Shown here: positions 15,863 through 23,355 of the stretch, one piece after another
Numbering within the stretch: the first letter of the stretch is position 1
Layout of the letters: each line of letters begins with the position of its first letter
Assembly: GCA_946480605.1 (NCBI GenBank)
Contig: CAMLKW010000046.1
Span: 1 to 23,355 of the forward strand
Origin: an uncultured Roseateles sp.
GTDB taxonomy: Bacteria; Pseudomonadota; Gammaproteobacteria; Burkholderiales; Burkholderiaceae
Reading direction: 5' to 3'
DNA: 23,355 nt
Made by a program: the position numbers and the translations under genes
Notes under the pieces: model-generated
What the model saw: only the letters and a program-made list of their open reading frames with translations
What the model was told of the DNA's origin: nothing
The model's database searches: none

Positions 15863-17070
15863 GCCGCGGGCTGCTTGCAGCGCTGCTGCTGGCCGGCAGC
15901 GCCCATGCCACCGAGCTGGAGCTGCTGCATGGCTGGACCTCGGGCAGCGAGGCCGCGATGGTGGCCGAGCTGACCGGGGCCGCGAAGCGCGGCGGCGTGG
16001 ACCTGAAGGCGACGGCCGTGGCGGGCTCGTCCAACGCCAACACCTTGCTGAAGGCGCGCTTCCTGAGCGGCCAGCCGCCGCAGCTCGCGCAGACCGACAA
16101 GCCGCTGCGCATCTGGGCCGAGGCCGTGCCGCTGGCCGACCTGGGCGCGGCGGTGAACACGCAGTTCGCCGCGCTGCCGCATGCCATCGCGGCCGAGCTG
16201 CGCGACGGCGGTGGCGCGCCCGCCGCCGTGCCGCTGAATGTGCACCGGCTCAACACGCTGTGGAGCAACCTGCGGCTGCTGCGCGCGCAAGGCCTGGCCG
16301 TGCCGAGGGACTGGGACGAGTTCCACCGCAGCGCCGCGCAGCTGCGCGCGCAAGGGCTGCTGCCGCTGGCCATCGGCAGCTCGGCGGGGCAGAAGCTCAG
16401 CCTGTTCGTCGCCGTCGTGCTGGGCCGCGCGGGGCGCGACTACTTCGAGCGCGCGCTGGTGCAGGCCGACCCGGCGCTGCTGGCCGGCGCGCGCATGGCC
16501 GCGCTGCTGCAGGAGTTCCGCTCGCTCAAACGCTACACCGACGCCGGCCAGGTCAGCCGCGACTGGGCCGGCGCGACCGCGCTGCTGCTGCAGGGCCGGG
16601 CGGTGTTCCAGTTCACCGGCGACTGGGCCAATGGCGAATTCCAGAAGGCCGGCTGGCAGCCCGGGCGCGACTACGACTGCACGTCGGCGCCGGGCCACGC
16701 GGGGCTGCATTACTTCGAGTTCGACCGGCTGGTGTTCTTCGGCCAGGCCGCGCGGCTGGGCGCCCAGCGGCGGCTGGCGGCCGTGCTGCTGCAGCCCGAG
16801 GTGTCCACCGCGCTGGCGCGCACCAAGGGCGGCATTCCGGTGCGGCGCGATGCCGACCTGGCCGGCTTCAATGCCTGCGCGCAGCGCTCGGCGGCGGACT
16901 TCCGCGCCGGCGAGGCGCGCGGCGAGCTGGTGCTGGCCTTGAGCGCACGGCTGGGCGAGAGCGCCCATGGCGGCCTGAAGGATGTGCTGTCGGCCTACTG
17001 GGCCAGCGAGCGCATGACGGCGCAGCAGGCGCAGGTCCGTCTGGCGCAGGCCTTGAGGCAGAGGGACTGA
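15859..17070 (+). CDS. ABC sugar-binding periplasmic protein (family 1 solute-binding)
   Basis: This 403-aa exported protein has a short Sec signal (MSRGLLAALLLAGSAHA). The mature start ELELLHGWTSGSEAAMVAEL and the LKARFLSGQPPQLAQ segment are typical of carbohydrate-binding proteins of CUT1 importers. The mid-region has FHRSAAQLRAQGLLPLAIGS and a late DWANGEFQKAGW, as in MalE/ChvE-unrelated family 1 binders. It would deliver an oligosaccharide to the two permeases downstream. The ATG at 15859 overlaps the GH20 stop (ATGA), supporting co-translation. Coupling with a GlcNAc-releasing enzyme suggests a chitobiose- or GlcNAc-containing ligand, but the ligand is not readable from sequence. Confidence 0.9.
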   Translation: MSRGLLAALLLAGSAHATELELLHGWTSGSEAAMVAELTGAAKRGGVDLKATAVAGSSNANTLLKARFLSGQPPQLAQTDKPLRIWAEAVPLADLGAAVNTQFAALPHAIAAELRDGGGAPAAVPLNVHRLNTLWSNLRLLRAQGLAVPRDWDEFHRSAAQLRAQGLLPLAIGSSAGQKLSLFVAVVLGRAGRDYFERALVQADPALLAGARMAALLQEFRSLKRYTDAGQVSRDWAGATALLLQGRAVFQFTGDWANGEFQKAGWQPGRDYDCTSAPGHAGLHYFEFDRLVFFGQAARLGAQRRLAAVLLQPEVSTALARTKGGIPVRRDADLAGFNACAQRSAADFRAGEARGELVLALSARLGESAHGGLKDVLSAYWASERMTAQQAQVRLAQALRQRD

Positions 17071-17072
17071 TC

Positions 17073-17936
17073 GTGAGCGAGAGACGTACCGCACTGGCCT
17101 GCCTGATCCCGCTGTTGCTGATAGGCGCGGTGTTCTTCTACGGCTTCCTGCTGTGGACCGGCTGGCTGTCGCTGACCCGCTCGGGGCTGATGCCCAGCAA
17201 CGAGTTCGTCGGCCTGCAGCAGTACGAGCGCCTGCTGCTGGACCCGCGCTGGCAGGCCGCGCTGTGGAACCTGCTGCGCTTCGGCCTGGGATTTGTGCTG
17301 CTGCCGCTGGTGCTGGGCCTGGGCCTGGCGCTGCTGCTGGACCAGAAGCTGCGCGGCGAGGGCCTGTTGCGCTGGATCTGGCTGCACCCGATGGCGCTGT
17401 CGATGGTCGTCACCGGCAGCGCCTGGCGCTGGCTGATGGACCCGGAGCAGGGCATCGCCGAGGGCGTGCGCGCCTTGGGCTGGAGCAGCTTCCGCTGGGA
17501 CTGGCTGGCGCAGGAGGACATGGCGGTCTACGCGCTGGTCGTTGCGGCCGTGTGGCAGATCACCGGCTTCGTGATGGCCATCTTCCTGGCCGGGCTGCGC
17601 GGCATCGACGAGTCCATGCTGCAGGCCGCGCGCCTGGACGGCGCGCAGGGCTTCATGCTGCTGCGCCGCGTGATCCTGCCGCAGCTGGGGCCCAGCCTCG
17701 CGTCGGCGCTGCTGGTGCTGCTGCCGGCGGCGATCAAGACCTTCGACCTGGTCGTCGTGCTGACCGAGGGCGGCCCCGGCCAGGCCAGCGAGCTGCCGGC
17801 GTTCTACATGTTCCAGATGGCCTTCGAGCGCAGCCGGCTGGGCCTGGGTGCGGCCAGTGCGATGGTGCTGGTGATGATGGTGCTGTCCATCGCGCTGCCG
17901 TATGCCATCGTGCGTTCACGCAAGGCTGCGGCATGA
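17073..17936 (+). CDS. Sugar ABC transporter permease 1 (MalF-like)
   Basis: This 287-aa inner-membrane protein has about six helices and the cytoplasmic EAA motif (DESMLQAARLDGAQGF, about 179-194, continuing to LPQLGP), which docks on the ATPase. FFYGFLLWTGWLSL near the N-terminus and KTFDLVVVLTEGGPG in the last third are typical of the first permease of CUT1 systems. The GTG start at 17073 follows the binding-protein stop by 2 bases and has GAGGGA 6 bases upstream. It overlaps the next gene by 4 bases. It forms the channel with permease 2. Confidence 0.92.
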   Translation: MSERRTALACLIPLLLIGAVFFYGFLLWTGWLSLTRSGLMPSNEFVGLQQYERLLLDPRWQAALWNLLRFGLGFVLLPLVLGLGLALLLDQKLRGEGLLRWIWLHPMALSMVVTGSAWRWLMDPEQGIAEGVRALGWSSFRWDWLAQEDMAVYALVVAAVWQITGFVMAIFLAGLRGIDESMLQAARLDGAQGFMLLRRVILPQLGPSLASALLVLLPAAIKTFDLVVVLTEGGPGQASELPAFYMFQMAFERSRLGLGAASAMVLVMMVLSIALPYAIVRSRKAAA

Positions 17937-18738
17937 AGCGCGCGAGTCTCTACCTGCTGGCCACACTGGCCGCGCTGCTGATCGCGCTGCCGCTGCTGCT
18001 GATGCTGCTGAACAGCGTGAAGAGCAGCGCCGAGGTGCAGGGCGGCTTCCTGGCCTGGCCGCGCGAGCCCAGCCTCGCCGCCTGGCGGCAGGCGTGGTCG
18101 CAGCTGTCGGGCAGCTTCGCGGCCAGCCTGATGCTGGCGGTGCCGGCGGTGCTGCTGTCGGCGCTGCTGGCGGCGGTGAACGGCTTCGTGCTGTGCAAGT
18201 ACCGCTTCCGCGGCGAGCGCTGGGTGGGGCTGGCGCTGGTGCTGGCCTTCTTCCTGCCGATCAAGGTCTATCTGCTGCCGCTGGCCATCACGATGGCGCG
18301 CCTGGGGCTGGAGCGCGCGCTGCCGCTGCTGATCGCCATCCACGTCATCTACAGCCTGCCGCTGGCGCTGTTCTTCCGCAACCACTTCCTGGCCTTCCCG
18401 GACGAGCTGCTGCAGGCCGCGCGGCTGGACGGCGCGGGCTTCTGGCGGCTGCTGTGGCGCGTGGTGCTACCGCTGTCCAAGCCCATCTTCGTCGTCGTGC
18501 TGATCCTGCAGTTCACGACGATCTGGAACGAGTATTTGTTCGGCCTGGTGTTCGGCCCCGACGGCGCGCGGCCCATCACGGCGGCGCTGGCGCAGCTGAG
18601 CGCGCAGACCGAGACCGGCGCGCGCGCCTATCCGCTGGAGATGGCCGCGGCGCTGCTGGCGGCGGCGCCCACGCTGGTGGTCTATTTGCTGGCGGGGCGG
18701 CACTTCACGCGGGGGCTGGTGGCAGGTGCCGTGAAGGG

Positions 18739-18742
<4 letters not shown>
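17933..18742 (+). CDS. Sugar ABC transporter permease 2 (MalG-like)
   Basis: This 269-aa inner-membrane protein has six helices, the EAA motif DELLQAARLDGAGFWRLL (157-174) followed by VLPLSKP, and TTIWNEYLFGLVF in the last third, all typical of MalG-type permeases. The ATG at 17933 overlaps the permease 1 stop (ATGA), and its own stop overlaps the ATPase gene in the same way. The N-terminal helix (6-28) and the NSVKSSAEV loop are also as expected. It is the second channel subunit of the importer. Confidence 0.92.
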
Positions 18743-19851
<1,109 letters not shown>

Positions 19852-19874
19852 GGGTCCTTAGACTTGCGCCCCTG

Positions 19875-20861
19875 ATGAAATGCCTGCTTGCCTCCCTGAC
19901 GCTCGCCCCGCTGTTCGCGCTGGCCCAGCTGCCCACGCTGACGCTGGAGCAGCTGCCCCGCCCCACCATGCCGCCCGGCGAGCGCGGGCCGGTGGTGCCG
20001 GCGCAGGTGGAGCGCTGGCGCCAGGAGGCCAAGGCGCTGGAGCACGGCGACGGCGTGCCGCGCAACGAGGTGGCCGCCGCCAAGCTCTATTGCCGCGCGG
20101 CCCGCTATGGCGACGCCGAGGCGCAGTACAGCCTGGGCTGGATGCTGACCAATGCGCGCGGCATCCAGCGCAACGACGCCGAGGCGGCCCACATGTTCGC
20201 GGCCGCGGCCGAGCAGGGCATGGTGCAGGCGCAGAACATCCTGGACCGCATGGGCGGCACGCCGCTGGGCGACCCGCCGCCCTGCCTGCGTCCGCCCGAG
20301 ACCGACCCCGAGCCCGTGGTGGCGCCCAGGCCGGCGCCACGCGGCACCAAGCCTGTCTCGCTGTGGGCCAGCCTGCCGCTGCCGCAACACGCGCCGCCGG
20401 CGCTGGTGAACTACGTCAAGCTGATGGCACCCGAGTACCAGCTGTCGCCCGCGCTGGTGCTGGCCGTCATGGCGGCCGAGTCCAACTTCGACCCCGCCGC
20501 CGAGTCGCCCAAGAAGGCCATGGGTCTGATGCAGCTCATCCCCGACACGGCCGCGCGCTTCGGCGTCACGCGCCTGACCGACCCGGCGCAGAACATCCGT
20601 GGCGGCATGGCCTATCTGCGCTGGCTGCTGGCCTATTTCGAGGGCGACGTGATGCTGGCGCTGGCCGGCTACAACGCCGGCGAGGGCGCGGTGGACCGGT
20701 ATCTCGGCGTGCCGCCCTATGCCGAGACGCGGCTGTACGTGCGCAAGATCATGGCGTCCGTGGGCGGCCAGCGGCTGCATCCCTTCGACGCCAGCATCAC
20801 CACCCCGTCGCCCATGGTGCAGCGCGTGAAGGCACAGATGCAGGCCATTCAGGCGCGTTGA
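19875..20861 (+). CDS. Lytic transglycosylase with N-terminal Sel1-like repeats
   Basis: This 328-aa exported protein has a signal peptide MKCLLASLTLAPLFALAQ. Two Sel1-like helical repeats follow (about 52-123, with AAKLYCRAARYGDAEAQYSLG and AAHMFAAAAEQGMVQAQ), then a Pro-rich linker (134-172) and a C-terminal SLT domain (174-296). SLT motifs are AAESNFDP with catalytic Glu202, MGLMQLIP and AGYNAGEGAVDRY. It should cleave the MurNAc-GlcNAc bond of peptidoglycan in the periplasm, forming 1,6-anhydro ends. The start at 19875 is 23 bp after the ATPase stop, close enough for read-through from the sugar operon. No terminator was seen between them. Sel1 repeats usually mediate protein contacts. Confidence 0.9.
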   Translation: MKCLLASLTLAPLFALAQLPTLTLEQLPRPTMPPGERGPVVPAQVERWRQEAKALEHGDGVPRNEVAAAKLYCRAARYGDAEAQYSLGWMLTNARGIQRNDAEAAHMFAAAAEQGMVQAQNILDRMGGTPLGDPPPCLRPPETDPEPVVAPRPAPRGTKPVSLWASLPLPQHAPPALVNYVKLMAPEYQLSPALVLAVMAAESNFDPAAESPKKAMGLMQLIPDTAARFGVTRLTDPAQNIRGGMAYLRWLLAYFEGDVMLALAGYNAGEGAVDRYLGVPPYAETRLYVRKIMASVGGQRLHPFDASITTPSPMVQRVKAQMQAIQAR

Positions 20862-20902
20862 CTTTCGACATGCCCGGTGGCGCTGCCCAGAATGCCGCCA
20901 CC

Positions 20903-22312
20903 ATGCGCACCGTCCTCACGCTGATCTGCCTTGCCGCGGCCCAGGCCGCGGCTGCCCAACCCACGCCCGAGCGCCATGCGCAGGCGCTGCTGGATGCGAT
21001 GCGCGAGGCCGCCGCCGTGCCCGGCATGGCCGCCGCCGTCTGGCAGGACGGCCGGCTGCGCTGGCAGGGCGGCAGCGGCTGGCGCGACGTGGAGAAGCAG
21101 TTGCCGGTGCAGGCCGACACGCGCTTCCGGCTGGCCAGCGTGTCCAAGCTGTTCGCCGCGACGGCTGCCGCGCAGCTGAAGGCGCAGGGCAGGCTGGACC
21201 CCGACAAGCCCGTGGGACCGCTGCTGCCCGAGCTGGATGCGCCACAGGCCGCGCTCACGCCGCGCCAGCTGGCCACCCATCTGAGCGGCATGCCGCACTA
21301 CGGGTGGCGGGACTTTTCGCGCGGCGGCACGCACTACGCGACTGCGCGTGAATCGCTGGTGCATCTGAAGGGGCGCGAGCTGCAGTCGGCGCCGGGCAGC
21401 CGCTACGCCTACTCGTCCTGGGGCTACACGCTGCTGGGCGCGGCGGTGGAGGCGGCCGGCGGCCAGCCCTACCTGGAACTGCTGCGCAGCCGGGTCGCGC
21501 CGGGGCTGACCATCGGGCCGGACGAGACCGGCGCGTCGCCCACGATGTCCATCGCCTACGAATACGCCAAGGGCAGCGTGCAGCCGACCCCGGCGCACGA
21601 CTTCAGCTACAGCTGGGGTGGTGCAGGCCTGGCTGCCAGTGCGCCCGCGCTGGCCGAATGGGGTGGCCGCGTGCTTCAGGGCCGCGTGGTGGACGCCGCC
21701 ACGCGCGACTGGATGTGGCGGCCGGTGCTGGACGGCGCCGGCCAGCCGGTGGGCGAGCGCAGTTTCAAGATGGGCTTCGGCTGGCGGCTGGGCACCGATG
21801 CTCAAGGCCAGCCCACCGCCCACCATGCCGGCAGCACGCTGGGGGCGCGCAGCGTGCTGCTGCTGTGGCCCGAGGGCGCGGACCGTGGCACCAGCGTCAG
21901 CCTGCTGTCCAACGTGATGTGGACCTCCTCCATCGAGCGCAGCGCCGAGCTGCTGAGTGCGCCGTTCCGCGCGCCGCTGCCGGGGCTGTCCGAGCTGGCC
22001 TGCCCGGTCAACGCCGTGCGCTTCGACGGCGAACTGGAGGGCGTCGCGCTGCAGGGCCGCGCCGCCTTCCGCCGCGATGCCGACGGGCTGTGCCGCGGCG
22101 AGCTGAGCCTGCCGGCGGCGCTGGCCAAGCTGGTCAACCCCGGGCCGCAGCCGGACCGGGACAAGCTGGTCGTCATCGGCCTGCAAGGCGGCATTGCGCG
22201 TGCAGCGCTGGTCTCGCCGCTGGGGCTGGCGGATTGGCAGGTGCAGGCCGACGGCAGCTTCCGCGTCGAGAACCTGGCCGGGCGGCGGCTGACGGTCAGG
22301 CTGCTGCAGTAG
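20903..22312 (+). CDS. Periplasmic serine hydrolase of the class C beta-lactamase / LACTB-like family
   Basis: This 469-aa exported protein has a signal peptide ending near AAAAQP (residue 19). The active-site SVSK motif (Ser79 nucleophile, Lys82) lies in FRLASVSKLFAATAA. The second motif is YSS (Tyr170) in YAYSSWGYTLLGAA, where beta-lactamases have YxN; YSS is common in LACTB-like peptidases. The third motif is HAGS (about 308-311). About 120 C-terminal residues after the hydrolase domain (from PLPGLSELA) form an extra, probably beta-rich domain. The ATG at 20903 gives a proper signal sequence; the gene starts 41 bp after the transglycosylase stop. A DD-peptidase, esterase or peptidase role is possible; a true beta-lactamase is less likely from the YSS motif. 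Confidence 0.88.
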   Translation: MRTVLTLICLAAAQAAAAQPTPERHAQALLDAMREAAAVPGMAAAVWQDGRLRWQGGSGWRDVEKQLPVQADTRFRLASVSKLFAATAAAQLKAQGRLDPDKPVGPLLPELDAPQAALTPRQLATHLSGMPHYGWRDFSRGGTHYATARESLVHLKGRELQSAPGSRYAYSSWGYTLLGAAVEAAGGQPYLELLRSRVAPGLTIGPDETGASPTMSIAYEYAKGSVQPTPAHDFSYSWGGAGLAASAPALAEWGGRVLQGRVVDAATRDWMWRPVLDGAGQPVGERSFKMGFGWRLGTDAQGQPTAHHAGSTLGARSVLLLWPEGADRGTSVSLLSNVMWTSSIERSAELLSAPFRAPLPGLSELACPVNAVRFDGELEGVALQGRAAFRRDADGLCRGELSLPAALAKLVNPGPQPDRDKLVVIGLQGGIARAALVSPLGLADWQVQADGSFRVENLAGRRLTVRLLQ

Positions 22313-22330
22313 CCCGCAGCCCGCTGCGGG
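22313..22330. terminator. Hairpin between convergent genes, likely bidirectional terminator
   Basis: A perfect 7-bp GC-rich stem CCCGCAG / CTGCGGG with a CCCG loop begins at the base after the serine hydrolase stop and ends 2 bp before the stop of the minus-strand mutase. It is well placed to end transcription from both sides, though a T-tract is missing. Confidence 0.55.
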
Positions 22331-22332
22331 TG

Positions 22333-23355
22333 TCACATGCTGCGCCGGTACTGCCCGCCCACCTCGAACAGCGCGCCGGTGATCTGGCCCAGCGAGCACA
22401 CGCGCACCGCGTCCATCAGCACCTCGAACACGTTGCGGTTCTCGATGACGGCCTGCTGCAGGCGCGCCAGCATGGCCGGCGCCTGCGCCGCGTGGCGGGC
22501 GTGGAAGTCGGCCAGCCTTGTGAGCTGGCTCTGCTTCTCCTCCTCGGTCGAGCGTGCCAGCTCGATGTGCTCCGGCACCGGGTCGCCCTTGGGGTTGCGG
22601 AAGGTGTTGACGCCGATGATGGGGTACTCGCCGGTGTGCTTGAGCATCTCGTAGTGCAGCGATTCCTCCTGGATGCGGCCGCGCTGGTAGCCGGTCTCCA
22701 TCGCGCCCAGCACGCCGCCGCGTTCGCTGATGCGCTCGAACTCGGCCAGCACCGCCTCTTCCACCAGCTCGGTCAGCTCGTCGATGATGAAGGCGCCCTG
22801 GTTCGGGTTCTCGTTCTTCGCCAGGCCCCACTCGCGGTTGATGATGAGCTGGATCGCCATCGCGCGGCGCACGCTGTCCTCGGTCGGGGTGGTGATGGCC
22901 TCGTCGTAGGCGTTGGTGTGCAGCGAGTTGCAGTTGTCGTAGATCGCGATCAGCGCCTGCAGCGTGGTGCGGATGTCGTTGAACGCGATCTCCTGCGCAT
23001 GCAGCGAGCGGCCCGAGGTCTGGATGTGGTACTTCAGCTTCTGGCTGCGCTCGTTGGCGCCGTACTTGTCGCGCATCGCCACCGCCCAGATGCGGCGCGC
23101 GACGCGGCCCAGCACGGTGTACTCCGGGTCCATGCCGTTGCTGAAGAAGAAGCTCAGGTTGGGCGCGAAGTCGTCGATGTGCATGCCGCGCGCGAGATAC
23201 GCCTCCACGAATGTGAAGCCGTTGGACAGCGTCAGCGCGAGCTGTGAAATCGGGTTCGCGCCGGCCTCAGCGATGTGATAACCCGAGATCGACACCGAGT
23301 AGAAGTTGCGCACGTTGTGGTGCACGAAGTACTCGGCGATGTCGCCCATGACCTT
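22333..23355 (-). CDS. icmF: IcmF-type fused isobutyryl-CoA mutase, C-terminal part only
   Basis: The frame is open to the right edge, so only about 340 C-terminal residues are visible; the ATG at 23349 is an internal methionine. The visible part belongs to the adenosylcobalamin-dependent acyl-CoA mutase barrel: [54 protein letters not shown] and the terminal [11 protein letters not shown]. These features, especially the terminal motif, fit IcmF, in which a B12 domain and a MeaB-like GTPase are fused in front of the mutase, rather than the classical MutB subunit. IcmF interconverts isobutyryl-CoA and n-butyryl-CoA in branched-chain carbon metabolism. The N-terminal domains need to be seen outside the window to confirm the fusion. 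Confidence 0.87.
   Translation of the reverse strand, partial: KVMGDIAEYFVHHNVRNFYSVSISGYHIAEAGANPISQLALTLSNGFTFVEAYLARGMHIDDFAPNLSFFFSNGMDPEYTVLGRVARRIWAVAMRDKYGANERSQKLKYHIQTSGRSLHAQEIAFNDIRTTLQALIAIYDNCNSLHTNAYDEAITTPTEDSVRRAMAIQLIINREWGLAKNENPNQGAFIIDELTELVEEAVLAEFERISERGGVLGAMETGYQRGRIQEESLHYEMLKHTGEYPIIGVNTFRNPKGDPVPEHIELARSTEEEKQSQLTRLADFHARHAAQAPAMLARLQQAVIENRNVFEVLMDAVRVCSLGQITGALFEVGGQYRRSM

Noticed and set aside
20903..22312. Calling the serine hydrolase an AmpC beta-lactamase resistance gene
   Set aside because: The second motif is YSS instead of YxN and the third is HAGS; these fit LACTB-like or esterase members better than a dedicated beta-lactamase.

Overview
The window is GC-rich, Gram-negative-type chromosomal DNA. 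Gene content, codon use and the IcmF-type mutase at the right edge point to a betaproteobacterium of the Burkholderiales (Leptothrix/Rubrivivax/Roseateles-like). That assignment is inferred from sequence character, not from a search. No rRNA, tRNA, CRISPR array, insertion sequence or prophage was recognised.

Layout. (1) 1-1063: 3' part of a two-component sensor histidine kinase, then a 256-bp convergent gap with hairpins. (2) 1320-4473: a D-amino-acid salvage module. An N-acyl-D-amino-acid deacylase and a PLP-dependent D-amino-acid deaminase/aldolase-fold enzyme form a minus-strand pair, diverging from a RidA-type enamine deaminase. (3) 4474-6236: an atypical island. A 102-aa minus-strand gene abuts two plus-strand genes, each followed by an attC-like recombination site. 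They read as two integron gene cassettes with no integrase nearby (a CALIN-type cluster). The first cassette gene is clearly AT-richer than the rest of the window. (4) 6237-8500: a minus-strand operon of a biuret-hydrolase-like cysteine hydrolase and an NCS2-type permease. (5) 8691-10348: an S41-family lipoprotein peptidase convergent with a 94-aa membrane protein. (6) 10497-13693: a three-gene ABC efflux or lipoprotein-translocation operon (membrane fusion protein, FtsX/LolE-like permease, LolD/MacB-like ATPase). (7) 13751-19851: a tightly overlapping operon of a cytosolic GH20 hexosaminidase and a complete CUT1-type sugar importer. It is followed at short distances by a Sel1-SLT lytic transglycosylase and a LACTB-like serine hydrolase (19875-22312). 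(8) 22333-23355: C-terminal third of an IcmF-type acyl-CoA mutase, convergent and cut by the right edge.

How the genes may work together. Region 2 can deacylate N-acyl-D-amino acids, deaminate the product and detoxify the enamine intermediate. Region 7 looks like uptake of a GlcNAc-containing oligosaccharide (from chitin or peptidoglycan) with cytosolic hydrolysis. The adjacent transglycosylase and serine hydrolase make a cell-wall salvage reading possible. Two promoter regions (before 10497 and before 13751) carry direct repeats with an 11-bp period, the geometry of OmpR/PhoB-family response-regulator sites. The strongest unusual signal is the pair of attC-bearing cassettes, apparently inserted between the permease gene and the 102-aa gene.
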